From contig JAMLHN010000001.1 in assembly GCA_023957115.1 (NCBI GenBank), positions 1 through 64,000 on the forward strand: 64,000 nt of DNA, written 5' to 3'. Of this stretch, positions 25,366-33,460 are shown piece after piece. Source of the DNA: Thermomicrobiales bacterium. Its GTDB lineage: Bacteria > Chloroflexota > Chloroflexia > Thermomicrobiales > UBA6265. Position numbers and translations under genes: made by a program. The notes below the pieces were generated by a model. That model was not told the origin of the DNA. It saw only the letters and a list, made by a program, of their open reading frames with translations, and ran no database searches. Within the stretch, counting starts at the first letter, position 1, and each line of letters starts with the position of its first letter.

Positions 25366-26334
25366 ATGACCGGTGACGCCAATACATGTGACCTGGATGT
25401 GATCGCGCTCGGCTCCATCATGGCCGAGATCTCGCCGCCGGATAACCGAACCCGGGTGACGGACGCGGAGTCGCTGGTTATGGTGCAGGCGGGTTCGGCT
25501 ACGACGTTTGCGCTGGCATTCCAGAAGCTGGGTGGCCGGCTGGGCTTCATCTCCCGATTGGGACAGGACGAGGTGGGTGCGTGGATCCGGCAGTCGCTGG
25601 AAGCCGAAGGGGTCGATACGTCCGAGGTCCGTCCGGTGCCCGGGCAGCTGACGCCGATCTCGCTGGCAAGCGTCGATGCCAGCGGCACCAAGACGTTCGC
25701 CTACTATAGGTTTCCTGGCTACAGCGAACCGCTTGGCACGCTCAAGTCCGAGGACGTTTCGGATGCGTACCTGCAGCGAGCTGCCATTTTCGATCTGACG
25801 GAAAGCAGCCTGCGCTCGGTCGATTCGCGAGAGGTCGGGCTCGACCTGGCGCGGCGTTGCCGCGCGCTTGGCGTCAGGGTCTGTGTCAATCCGAACTACC
25901 GGCCGACCGCCTGGAACGGGGGCGAGGCCGAAGCGATTCGCGTCTTGAAGGAGGCGATGGAGCTTGCCGATCTCGCGATCATGAATGGCGAGGAAGCGTC
26001 GCTGATCTCAGGGGAGCCCGATTTCGATCGTGCGATCGGCTGGCTGGCGGTCAATGGCCCGTTGCTGGTCGCGGTGACCCATGGGGAGTTGCCGGCCGCG
26101 TTGATCGTCGAAGGAGCGGTGCGCGAGATTCCAGCGGTGCCGTCGAAGGTCGTGTTCGATATCGGGGCGGGGGACACGTTTCACGCCGCGTTTCTGGCGC
26201 ATTACACGGCCGGGAACGATCCCTACGAAAGCGGCCGATTCGCCGCGCAGGCGGCGGCCCTCAAGATTCAGCGTCCACCCACGATCGACCAGCTTCCGAC
26301 TCGGGTGGAGGTGTTGGCGGCGCTGGAGGGATAG
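25366..26334 (+). CDS. PfkB-family carbohydrate kinase
   Basis: A 322-residue ribokinase-fold kinase. It has an N-terminal substrate region with GSATTFALAFQKLG and RLGQDEVG, and the C-terminal PfkB signature with catalytic Asp in DIGAGDTFHAAF. Substrates of this branch include 2-keto-3-deoxygluconate, 5-dehydro-2-deoxygluconate and fructose; with uxuA present in the window, KDG kinase is attractive but unproven. AGGAG lies 6 nt before the ATG. It follows the lactonase gene with a 105-nt gap, which contains a dispersed repeat. Confidence 0.88.
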   Translation: MTGDANTCDLDVIALGSIMAEISPPDNRTRVTDAESLVMVQAGSATTFALAFQKLGGRLGFISRLGQDEVGAWIRQSLEAEGVDTSEVRPVPGQLTPISLASVDASGTKTFAYYRFPGYSEPLGTLKSEDVSDAYLQRAAIFDLTESSLRSVDSREVGLDLARRCRALGVRVCVNPNYRPTAWNGGEAEAIRVLKEAMELADLAIMNGEEASLISGEPDFDRAIGWLAVNGPLLVAVTHGELPAALIVEGAVREIPAVPSKVVFDIGAGDTFHAAFLAHYTAGNDPYESGRFAAQAAALKIQRPPTIDQLPTRVEVLAALEG

Positions 26335-26343
26335 GATCTCGTT

Positions 26344-26766
26344 TCACGGTTCGAGCCGGGTGATTCCGGCTACGCGACGAAATTCCTTGTCGAAGGTGTA
26401 GATCTCACCGTCACAATGGGCCAGCGCCAGAACCGCGTGATAGCAATCGGCAAACGAGAGCTGCGCGTGTTCGCGATAGAGCGATAACGTATCGAGCAGA
26501 TAGCGTTGCTCATTGTCGATGAATCGTACCCCTTTGGCTCCGGTCACGAGCTTGATCGAATCAGCGATCCAGGCCCGATTGTCCTTGTAACCGGTACGTT
26601 CGAGCACATAAACCGTTTCGAAGACCGCGGTCATCGAGAGTAGTCCTTCGAACGCTTCATCGGCTAATTGCTGGAACAGTTCGCCAGTGCGTGTCGATTG
26701 GTCGGGATCATCGAACAGAATGAGTCGAAGCAAGATATTCGTGTCCAGCAGGCGAGTCGGGATCAC
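26344..26766 (-). CDS. vapC: PIN-domain toxin (VapC family)
   Basis: A 140-residue PIN nuclease. Acidic metal-binding residues appear in LLDTNILLR (Asp near residue 8), the ETVYVLER helix, FADCYHAVLA and FDKEF. VapC toxins are Mg-dependent RNases that cut tRNA or rRNA. The GTG start overlaps the antitoxin TGA by 4 nt (GTGA), so translation is coupled; the longer frame to 26940 only reads the antitoxin gene in another frame. It converges on the PfkB gene. Confidence 0.9.
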   Translation of the reverse strand: MIPTRLLDTNILLRLILFDDPDQSTRTGELFQQLADEAFEGLLSMTAVFETVYVLERTGYKDNRAWIADSIKLVTGAKGVRFIDNEQRYLLDTLSLYREHAQLSFADCYHAVLALAHCDGEIYTFDKEFRRVAGITRLEP

Positions 26767-27044
26767 TCTTCTTCGATCCAGCGACGATAGCGCTCGGTCC
26801 AGCCGTCCGCGGCGACCTCTTTCATTTCCTCGATCGTAAGCGGTGACCTCAAAGGATCGGCTTGTGTGCGGAAGCGCTCGGTCATTTGTCGAACGTACTC
26901 GCTCGCTTCCATTAACTGCATTCGACCATTTTCTTCCCACCAGAGCAGGCGGTCACCTTCCTGAATGCCGAGTTTTTCCCGTATCTCGGCGGGAATCGTG
27001 GTTTGTCCCTTCCGCGTGACGACGGTTGTGTGTGTGAGCGCCAT
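26763..27044 (-). CDS. vapB: AbrB/SpoVT-like antitoxin (VapB family)
   Basis: A 93-residue antitoxin. The N-terminal swapped-hairpin DNA-binding domain is clear (TVVTRKGQTTIPAEIREKLG, then GDRLLW). A C-terminal helical tail (TIEEMKEVAADGWTERYRRW) should wrap the VapC toxin. It probably autorepresses; a perfect inverted repeat TGCGA-TC-TCGCA lies about 52 nt upstream. GAGGA is 8 nt before the ATG. Confidence 0.9.
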   Translation of the reverse strand: MALTHTTVVTRKGQTTIPAEIREKLGIQEGDRLLWWEENGRMQLMEASEYVRQMTERFRTQADPLRSPLTIEEMKEVAADGWTERYRRWIEEE

Positions 27045-27095
27045 GGGAATTGTCCTCTTCGATGAGCCGCGGTAGTGCGATTGTGTATAGAGTAC

Positions 27096-27107
27096 TGCGA
27101 TCTCGCA
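27096..27107. promoter_or_regulatory. Candidate VapB operator palindrome
   Basis: TGCGATCTCGCA is a perfect 5-bp inverted repeat with a 2-nt centre in the divergent gap upstream of vapBC. The position suits autoregulation, but the palindrome is short and could be chance. Confidence 0.3.
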
Positions 27108-27140
27108 AGGGGTACTATCCGGGGAGCAGTCGCATGGGTA

Positions 27141-27169
27141 TTGTTCAGTTTAGTATCAAGAAGTACTAT
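27141..27169 (+). promoter_or_regulatory. Sigma70-type promoter for the DUF4395-thioredoxin operon
   Basis: TTGTTC and TACTAT separated by exactly 17 nt, 35 nt before the chosen start codon, in a locally AT-rich patch. Confidence 0.5.
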
Positions 27170-27204
27170 ATGGGAATACATGGGATTCCGTGCGGAGTGA
27201 TGAT

Positions 27205-27633
27205 ATGGTCGACCTCAACGCATTGCGAACGAATCAGGTCTTCATTGTCGCAACAGTAGCGATTGCATTCTTGCTCGGGGCGGACCGTGGCGTTTGGCTG
27301 ATCGGATTGCTGGCGCTCTGTATGGCGGCTGGCGTGGTCTCTCCCGGAAACGGCCCGATCCAGCTTTTCTATCGGAAGGTTCTGTTGCCCGCCGGAGTCG
27401 TGAAACCGAATCGTGAAGCAGGGAGCGCCGCTCCGCATCGGTTCGCGCAAGCGATGGGTGCAGCTTGTCTGGCGCTGTCTGCCATCCTACTCGTTCTTGG
27501 ATTCGATGTGGCCGGCTGGGTGCTGGGATTCATCGTTGTCGCCCTTGCGCTGGTGAATCTGCTCTTTGGTTTCTGTGCCGGCTGCTTCGTCTATCTCCAA
27601 CTCGGCCGGTTGCGGAGCGAGCAGGCGGCGTGA
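27205..27633 (+). CDS. DUF4395 membrane protein
   Basis: A 142-residue protein with about four transmembrane segments and the DUF4395 features: MVDLNALRTNQVF start, GPIQLFYRKVLLPAG amphipathic segment, and a C-terminal LFGFCAGCFVY with a CxxC pair inside the last helix. The pair could take part in thiol redox exchange with the thioredoxin-like protein encoded next. ATG 27205 has GGAG 7 nt upstream. Its stop overlaps the next start by 4 nt. Confidence 0.85.
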   Translation: MVDLNALRTNQVFIVATVAIAFLLGADRGVWLIGLLALCMAAGVVSPGNGPIQLFYRKVLLPAGVVKPNREAGSAAPHRFAQAMGAACLALSAILLVLGFDVAGWVLGFIVVALALVNLLFGFCAGCFVYLQLGRLRSEQAA

Positions 27634-28028
27634 CCGATCGTTTGCTCATCCTCGTGCTGATCTTCGGGGGCATTGCTGCCGGTGGCTTGCTGATGCGCAC
27701 CTACAACCGTCGCAGGAGAGATGCAATCATCGAATCGATGCGGCTGGAGCCGAGCGCTGCCGGGCAAGCACGGATTCTCACGTTCTATGGACCGTCGTGC
27801 GATGCGTGCGACCGGCAGAAGTCGGTGCTTGCCGACCTGGAGCGGGCGTACCCCGGCCGGTTCTCGTCCGAATTCCGCGATGCCACCGTCGATTACGACT
27901 ATGCCCAGCAGTTCGGATTGACGGTGGTGCCCACGACGGTCGTGATTGGATCGAGCGGATCGATAGCCGCCATCAACAGCGGGTTTACTTCCAGGACGGC
28001 GCTCGAAGCCCAGCTCGACGCTGCCTGA
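27630..28028 (+). CDS. Membrane-anchored thioredoxin-like protein
   Basis: A 132-residue protein. An N-terminal TM segment (LLILVLIFGGIAAGGLLM) is followed by a thioredoxin fold with active site GPSCDACDRQ (CxxC) and the cis-Pro loop VVPTTVV. It starts with GTG 27630 inside the DUF4395 stop codon (GTGA overlap). The pair DUF4395-thioredoxin recurs in actinobacteria-like genomes, where the thioredoxin domain is thought to face outward. A role in cell-surface thiol reduction is inferred. Confidence 0.87.
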   Translation: MTDRLLILVLIFGGIAAGGLLMRTYNRRRRDAIIESMRLEPSAAGQARILTFYGPSCDACDRQKSVLADLERAYPGRFSSEFRDATVDYDYAQQFGLTVVPTTVVIGSSGSIAAINSGFTSRTALEAQLDAA

Positions 28029-28087
28029 ATTCACGTAATTCCTCGTTCTGGCGATAGCATGGATGCGAGTACGAAAGGACTTGCATC

Positions 28088-28303
28088 ATGCCATACGCCA
28101 AACGATCCGAGCTTCCCGATTCGGTCCAGAACGTGCTTCCCCCGCATGCGCAGGATATCTACAAAGAAGCGTTCAACAGTGCCTGGGATGAGTACAACCA
28201 CGACGAATCGCGCGCTCATGCAATCGCGTGGGGTGCGGTGAAGAAGAAGTATCACAAGAACGAGAAAACCGGAAAGTGGGAAGAGGGGCCGTCAAGCGAG
28301 TAG
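28088..28303 (+). CDS. chaB: ChaB family protein
   Basis: A 71-residue protein matching ChaB: LPDSVQNVLPPHAQDIYKEA, FNSAWDEY and AHAIAWGAVKKKY. The family was named as a regulator of the ChaA cation antiporter, but its biochemical role remains unclear. No chaA is nearby; nhaA is 12 kb away. AAAGGA lies 8 nt before the ATG. Confidence 0.9.
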   Translation: MPYAKRSELPDSVQNVLPPHAQDIYKEAFNSAWDEYNHDESRAHAIAWGAVKKKYHKNEKTGKWEEGPSSE

Positions 28304-28426
28304 CGTCTCGCTAGCAGTCAGCAGGCGGATTCGCTGGACCCTGGACGCATTTCGATAATCTCCGGCGCGTGTGATGGCAATCTGCCATTCTGTCGCAAGG
28401 TTTGGTCCATTGCGAGAGAGGGTCAC

Positions 28427-29443
28427 ATGCTCGTCGACATCACACCGGTTTCGAAGATCGATTGGGAATCGAAAGGCGCTCGGGCGTATTCGGTGCCGTT
28501 TACGTCCGATGGGTACTGGGCGCGGTCTCGTATGCCGCTCTATGTCGCCTCGTCGGGCAAACCGGGCAGGACGATCGTGGCGATTGGCGGAACGCACGGG
28601 GATGAGTACGAAGGACCGGTTGCGCTCAAGAATCTGATCAATGGGTTCGACGCGGACCGGTTGGTCTCTGGCCGGTTGATCGTGGTCCCGGTCTTCAGTG
28701 TCACGGCCTTCTATGCCGATCAACGGGAAGCCGCGGCCGACGGAATCAACATGAATCGCGCCTTCCCCGGGAAAGCGGATGGGTCGATCAGTTACCGGAT
28801 GGCCCGCTTTCTGACAGACGAGGTGCTTTCCCGGTCGGATGTGGTCATCGATATCCATTCCGGAGGGCGGGGTTTTCAGATCGTGCCGACGATGTCCTTC
28901 CATTCGGTCGACGATCCCGAGCTGAAACGGCAGTTCAAGGAAACGGCGTTTCTGTTCGGGACGCCGTTCACGATGATCTACACCAGCAGTATGGGAACCG
29001 GGTTGCTCACCGAAGAGGCCGAGAAGATGGGCAAGATCACCATTGGCAGCGAGCTCGGGTACGGCGCCTCGACCGATTTGGATGGGGTACGCTGGGCGCA
29101 GCATGGCGTGCTGAACGTCATGCGGCACTACGGACTGCTGGATGAACCCGTGGAAGATCTCCGACTCCCGGACAAGTGGGGACCGGCCCAGCGGCTGGTC
29201 CAGAATATCGACATCGATACCTGGGTCACCGCGCCGATCGCCGGAATCTCGGAGCCACTGGCGCCGCTGGGGGCGTATGTCACCGCGGGAACGCCAGTTG
29301 CCCGGATCCACGACTTCTATCGCTGGGATGAGCCGGGGATCGATATCGTTGCCGACCAGGACGGCTTCGTCCTTTGCCGGAAGTTCCGCGCCAAGACCGA
29401 GCAAGGCGATGTCGTGATGGTGATTGCCCGAGAGGTCGACTAG
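28427..29443 (+). CDS. Succinylglutamate desuccinylase/aspartoacylase family deacylase (M14-like)
   Basis: A 338-residue zinc hydrolase: GGTHGDEYEGP supplies zinc ligands His and Glu, IDIHSGG the third His, and MNRAFPG the substrate arginine loop. Closest in style to N-alpha-acetyl-2,4-diaminobutyrate deacetylase (DoeB) and AstE/AspA relatives. The C-terminal domain (from about 245) is beta-rich, with GAYVTAGTPVARIHDFYRW typical of this group. Exact substrate unknown. The next gene starts 27 nt after it. Confidence 0.85.
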   Translation: MLVDITPVSKIDWESKGARAYSVPFTSDGYWARSRMPLYVASSGKPGRTIVAIGGTHGDEYEGPVALKNLINGFDADRLVSGRLIVVPVFSVTAFYADQREAAADGINMNRAFPGKADGSISYRMARFLTDEVLSRSDVVIDIHSGGRGFQIVPTMSFHSVDDPELKRQFKETAFLFGTPFTMIYTSSMGTGLLTEEAEKMGKITIGSELGYGASTDLDGVRWAQHGVLNVMRHYGLLDEPVEDLRLPDKWGPAQRLVQNIDIDTWVTAPIAGISEPLAPLGAYVTAGTPVARIHDFYRWDEPGIDIVADQDGFVLCRKFRAKTEQGDVVMVIAREVD

Positions 29444-29470
29444 CCCATGGGGCAGGAATGTGAGGTTGGA

Positions 29471-30040
29471 ATGCTACGAAGATGGCCCCGGGTGACATCG
29501 TTGGGCTTCGCGCTGATTGGCGTGGCATGTCTCGTGTGGGTACTGGGCACATCCGCGGCCTCGGCCATCCAGGTCTCGACACCCGAGGCTGCGGACGAGG
29601 CAATGTACTACGATCCAAACGGGCTCTTTGCCGCGCCGATTCCGACCAACTGGATTGCCGAGGACCAGGATGGCTACGTACGCATCGTGACCCAGGATGA
29701 GCAGATCTCGATTTCGATCGTGGTGGTGGCAGGTTCGAGCGCGACGACGGCGATTGGCGACGCCATCCAGATCGTCAGCGACGATTTCCAGGGGACGCCA
29801 GTACCCGATCCGCAGGCGACTCCGGCGGCAGGTGACGATTCGGTGGCGCTCTTTACCTTCGATGATGGTTCGAGTGGCGGCACCCTGATTCAGGTGTATG
29901 CGCGTGTGGTGGGGGGCAACGTCTTCGTGATGGTCCTTCGGGGCGATCTGGAGACGATCAAGCTCCGTCAGGTGCAGGTCGACAAGATTTGGCAAGGTGT
30001 GCTGATCGATACCGAAGCCGCCGCGACCCCGGTCGCCTGA
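29471..30040 (+). CDS. Secreted hypothetical protein, 189 aa
   Basis: A signal peptide or anchor (SLGFALIGVACLVWVLGTSA, cleavage near ASA) is followed by a beta-rich domain beginning YYDPNGLFAAPIPTNWIAED. That 'FAAPIPTNW' pattern resembles PsbP-like or lipoprotein stress domains that bind weakly polar ligands, but I cannot name the family. ATG 29471 has GAGG 5 nt upstream; ATG 29447 would place the hydrophobic core later. It sits in line with the deacylase and the DUF4389 gene. Confidence 0.7.
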   Translation: MLRRWPRVTSLGFALIGVACLVWVLGTSAASAIQVSTPEAADEAMYYDPNGLFAAPIPTNWIAEDQDGYVRIVTQDEQISISIVVVAGSSATTAIGDAIQIVSDDFQGTPVPDPQATPAAGDDSVALFTFDDGSSGGTLIQVYARVVGGNVFVMVLRGDLETIKLRQVQVDKIWQGVLIDTEAAATPVA

Positions 30041-30053
30041 AAGGACAAGCAGG

Positions 30054-30770
30054 ATGAGCGCGGGTTCACAACGATGTCCGGTTTGTGGAGCGCCACTCAC
30101 CGCGGATGACCGCTTCTGTGCGAACTGCGGGGCGCAGCTTGGCCCGGCGCTGGTGCCGTTGACCGCGCTCGAGCAGGTGCGCGCTCCGGAGGATGTCTCG
30201 GTTTGGCCATCGAGCGATCCGTTGCTGGAGTTCGATGTCGAGTATCCCGAGCGTCTCTCCCGCTGGCTCATCTTCGTCAAATGGTTGTTGGCAATTCCAC
30301 ATTACATCGTCCTGGGATTCTTCGGGATGCTGGTCGGCATCATCGCCTGGATTGCCTGGGTCGTGATTCTCTTCACCAAACGCTATCCCGAAAGCCTCTA
30401 CCGGCTGGTGTTGACGTATATGCGCTGGACGGCCAATGTGAATGCGTATGTGATGCTCCAGCGGGACGAATATCCGCCGTTCGGGGAGGGGCCGTATCCG
30501 GTCCGGCTCGAGCTGCCCTACCCGGCCGAGCTCTCTCGCTGGTTGATCTTCATCAAGTGGTTGTTGCTGATCCCGAATCTGATCGTCTATGCGTTCGTTG
30601 GCATTGCACTGTTGGTCGGACTCTTCATCGCCTGGTGGGCGATTCTGCTGACCGGCACGATGCCGCGGGGTCTCTTCGATTTCATCACCGGCGTGAACCG
30701 CTGGGGGTACCGGATCAATGCCTATAGCTGGTATATGACGGACCGGTATCCGCCCTTTGGGCTCGACTGA
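30054..30770 (+). CDS. Zinc-ribbon protein with two DUF4389 membrane units
   Basis: A 238-residue protein. Residues 8-27 form a zinc ribbon (CPVCGAPLTADDRFCANCGA). Two homologous DUF4389 units follow: EYPERLSRWLIFVKWLLAIPH at about 63-140 and PYPAELSRWLIFIKWLLLIPN at about 155-235, each with two hydrophobic helices and a C-terminal RWTANVNAYVML or RWGYRINAYSWYM motif ending YPPFG. The internal duplication is obvious. Function unknown. Confidence 0.85.
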   Translation: MSAGSQRCPVCGAPLTADDRFCANCGAQLGPALVPLTALEQVRAPEDVSVWPSSDPLLEFDVEYPERLSRWLIFVKWLLAIPHYIVLGFFGMLVGIIAWIAWVVILFTKRYPESLYRLVLTYMRWTANVNAYVMLQRDEYPPFGEGPYPVRLELPYPAELSRWLIFIKWLLLIPNLIVYAFVGIALLVGLFIAWWAILLTGTMPRGLFDFITGVNRWGYRINAYSWYMTDRYPPFGLD

Positions 30771-30797
30771 GCGCAAACGGGGCGTGCGCCAATGCGT

Positions 30798-30865
30798 CAC
30801 CGGAGCCGAGGACGTGCCTGCTCCTGCATTTCCGTGCAGGAGGGCAGAGACGCCCTCGGCTCCGG
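30798..30865. repeat. Inverted pair of the dispersed GAGGGCAGACACGCCCTCGG element
   Basis: Two copies face each other: CCGGAGCCGAGGACGTGCC and its mirror ending GACGCCCTCGGCTCCGG. The pair can fold into a long hairpin between the convergent DUF4389 and copC-copD genes, and may serve as a bidirectional terminator. No U-run is present. Confidence 0.65.
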
Positions 30866-30906
30866 TTTGGCGCGCTCGCGCAGGACAATTGCCGAAGCGC
30901 CGAGCG

Positions 30907-32598
30907 CTATCGAATCTCGACGGTGACCCGCGCCGTGGTCTCCTCGAAGCGGGATATCCGGATTGGTATCTCGACATCCCACAGACCGGTCGATGGGAAC
31001 TGGACTGTGGCTGTATACGTTCCGGGAGATTCGCCCTCGGTCGTTTCGAACTCAAACGGTCCAATATCAGTCGCGCGGAGGCGCATCTTCACCACTGGTG
31101 GCGCGGCTGCTTCGAACGGCTCGCCGTGTGCATCGGTAAGGGTGATTGTCAGCTCGCTCTGGCCGACCAATGCTGGGTCGATTGTTCCCGTTAGCTGGTT
31201 GTCGCCAACGGCGACCTCGATCTTGGCGATCGGTGGAGGTCCGCCTGGCCCGGCGGCCGAGGATTCGAGCGGGTTCTGATTGACCAGAAATCCGGTGACC
31301 AGGGCAACGACGCACAGCAATGCCGCTTCGGTGGCGACCGTGCGCCGGAGCTGCATCCAGACCGTCGAGCGGTCAGGGATTTTCTCGATTGCGGGCACCA
31401 GCCGAAAATGATTCCATGCCGCAACCAGACTCGCGGCCAGCACCAGCCCGGCCTTGATCAGCACCAGCCGCCCGTAGTCGGTTGTCCAGAGGGCATTCAG
31501 GGATCCCAGCGTAATCCACGCGCTGGTCACCGCGGTCGCCAGAAGAACTGCCAGGACCACTCCCGCAACTGCGCTGAAGCGCGTGACGACCCTGGCCGAT
31601 GCACCGGGATCGCCGTCGTTCTGGTCTTTCGCCGGTCGTAACAGCAAGAGGATTCCGATCAATCCACCCAGCCAGATCGACCCGGTCAGCACGTGAAGCA
31701 CATTCGAGGTACGGAAGACCCAAATTGGAGTGAAGCTGTTCGTGTGGCCCGAGAGCGTGGGAGAAATAACGGCAATTGCTACCCCGGTCAGGGTTATCGC
31801 CTCGGTGCCAGTTGGCGTTGCCTGACGACTGGCCAGGAGCGCAATGAGCAACCCCACGATCAACGATATCAACCAGTTGACCTGATTGGTATCGAGCTCG
31901 TCGGTCCAGCGGGCGGGGGTGAACAGGCTTTGCAGGCTGTACCCAAACTGCCGCGCGACCGTGAGTGGGAGGGTGAGCGCGGTGGCCACAATCGCGATAC
32001 CGGCGCTCCATGCGGCGATGGTCCACGTCGATGCCCGCGGCGCGACACCGGCGGATACGGAGAGTACTCGGAAGATTGCCAATCCTGCGGCCATGAGCAA
32101 TCCAAGGTAGGCGAATCCCTCGGCAATATCCAGCACCCACTCGACCGAGCGCGCGGTGGTCGATGGTGGCTCGGTTGGGATGCCGGTTTCACTGACATAT
32201 CCGATCGAAAACGTGAACGCTCCGGAAACAGGATGGCCGTCGGCAGAGATGACCCGCCAGCCGACGACGTGTGTGCCTTCGGGAAGATCGCCTGGCAGGG
32301 CGACTCGCACGATCGGTCCGGATGCATCGAGCTCCAGTGGACGTGACGTCCCATCGGAATCGAGCAGGACGAAGGACTCGGTCACGGGATCGATCGGTTC
32401 GTTGAACGTGAACGTCACCGTCGCCGGCGCGGTTGCCAGGAGCGAGCCATCAGTGGGATCAGTCGAGATCAGCGATGTATGCGCCAGCGCCGAGCCAGGG
32501 CCGAATCCGAGGCTGAGGATGACGGTCGCGATGGTCGCTATTCCGGACAGCAACCAACGAGTGCCAAGGCGCGAAGACCGATTTCGGTCTTCGTTCAT
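30907..32598 (-). CDS. CopC-CopD fusion copper transport protein (YcnJ-like)
   Basis: A 563-residue protein. A signal peptide ends at LAHTSL, leaving a mature N-terminal His as in CopC, whose domain (about 40-135) has TFTFNEPI and SADGHPVSGAFTF with the second copper His. An eight-helix CopD domain follows (about 155-445; LHVLTGSIWLGGLIGILLLL), then a C-terminal beta domain of about 110 residues ending ETTARVTVEIR. Such CopCD/YcnJ proteins import copper. The YcnI-like gene upstream on the same strand supports this role. Confidence 0.9.
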   Translation of the reverse strand: MNEDRNRSSRLGTRWLLSGIATIATVILSLGFGPGSALAHTSLISTDPTDGSLLATAPATVTFTFNEPIDPVTESFVLLDSDGTSRPLELDASGPIVRVALPGDLPEGTHVVGWRVISADGHPVSGAFTFSIGYVSETGIPTEPPSTTARSVEWVLDIAEGFAYLGLLMAAGLAIFRVLSVSAGVAPRASTWTIAAWSAGIAIVATALTLPLTVARQFGYSLQSLFTPARWTDELDTNQVNWLISLIVGLLIALLASRQATPTGTEAITLTGVAIAVISPTLSGHTNSFTPIWVFRTSNVLHVLTGSIWLGGLIGILLLLRPAKDQNDGDPGASARVVTRFSAVAGVVLAVLLATAVTSAWITLGSLNALWTTDYGRLVLIKAGLVLAASLVAAWNHFRLVPAIEKIPDRSTVWMQLRRTVATEAALLCVVALVTGFLVNQNPLESSAAGPGGPPPIAKIEVAVGDNQLTGTIDPALVGQSELTITLTDAHGEPFEAAAPPVVKMRLRATDIGPFEFETTEGESPGTYTATVQFPSTGLWDVEIPIRISRFEETTARVTVEIR

Positions 32599-32647
32599 GA
32601 GTTCCCGCCTTTCACAAGCTTTCCACTGCGCTACGAGAGCAAGGTGA

Positions 32648-32675
32648 GGGATATCCGGTCGTCACCGGATATCCC
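32648..32675 (-). terminator. Hairpin between the ycnI-like and copC-copD genes
   Basis: A perfect 12-bp stem (GGGATATCCGGT with its complement), 4-nt loop, no U-run, 22 nt after the ycnI-like stop. It may tune copC-copD expression by processing or attenuation. Confidence 0.5.
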
Positions 32676-32696
32676 GTAGCTCACCGGAGGGATCGC

Positions 32697-33245
32697 CTAG
32701 TGTCCGCTGCCCTCGACGGCAGCGGACAGGGTTACGACCGGCGCGGGCGTGTCGAGATCGTCCGCGCTTTGACCGTCATCCGGAATCTGGATCCAGGCTG
32801 ATTCGCCGGTTTCGCAGGTCTGGATCACGGGAAATGCGATTGCATCGCCCTCATTCCCGTCTGGAAGCTGAACCTGGATCTGGACCGAGGCGTAGTAGCC
32901 GTCCGGTACCGGTTCATTGGCGGTGAAGACCACCTCGGAAATCGGGGCGTGTCCCGATTCGGCGGTCGCGTCGGTCTCCGCGCTGACGGTCTCGATGGAC
33001 CAAAGCGCATCGATCGCCGGCCGGACGATCTCGACACCCTCTGGAATCTGGATTGCAAGCTCGGTGGTGGCGGAGCCATCGCAGCCGTGACCGAACGAGA
33101 ACGTCAGGAGCGAATACGACCCGGCAGCGGTCGACGACGGTGAGACGACGACATGCGCGCTGGCGGGGAGAACCGCACCCAACGCGAGCGAGCCGGCAAC
33201 GCCGGCGGTCACCAACAAACGTCGAATGGAGCTGAGCTCGAACAT
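32697..33245 (-). CDS. YcnI-like copper-binding protein (DUF1775)
   Basis: A 182-residue secreted protein. The signal peptide ends PASAHVVVSP, so the mature chain begins with His, as in YcnI where an N-terminal His, a Glu and a Trp bind copper. The domain continues with SSTAAGSYSLLTFSFGHGCDGSATTELAIQ and ALWSIE. It lacks a clear C-terminal anchor. Encoded 99 nt upstream of the CopCD fusion, the standard YcnI-CopCD pairing. Confidence 0.88.
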   Translation of the reverse strand: MFELSSIRRLLVTAGVAGSLALGAVLPASAHVVVSPSSTAAGSYSLLTFSFGHGCDGSATTELAIQIPEGVEIVRPAIDALWSIETVSAETDATAESGHAPISEVVFTANEPVPDGYYASVQIQVQLPDGNEGDAIAFPVIQTCETGESAWIQIPDDGQSADDLDTPAPVVTLSAAVEGSGH

Positions 33246-33287
33246 CGAATGAAAGCCCTTTCTTCTGAATGGTGGAACGAAGTGAGC

Positions 33288-33345
33288 CGTCTCGAATCAC
33301 CCGCGATCGCGGGGAGATGCTTCGTTCCTCGGCATGACAACCAAT
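33288..33345. repeat. Dispersed intergenic element (GGGGAGATGCTTCGTTCCTCGGCATGACAA type)
   Basis: The core is 33318-33341, GGGGAGATGCTTCGTTCC then TCGGCATGACAA. A diverged inverted copy lies at about 35946-36000 and partial tails near 8.9, 11.5 and 35.8 kb. Elements of this style are common in intergenic spaces of several phyla; function unknown. Confidence 0.5.
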
Positions 33346-33460
33346 CTGAGAACGTCTGTGATCGCCTCCGATGTGGAGGCAATCGACGGCAATGCCCGAA
33401 TCCCGCCCGGTGTTCACCGAGGCGGATCCAGACGATTTCGACCTGTTGTTTGGAACGTCA

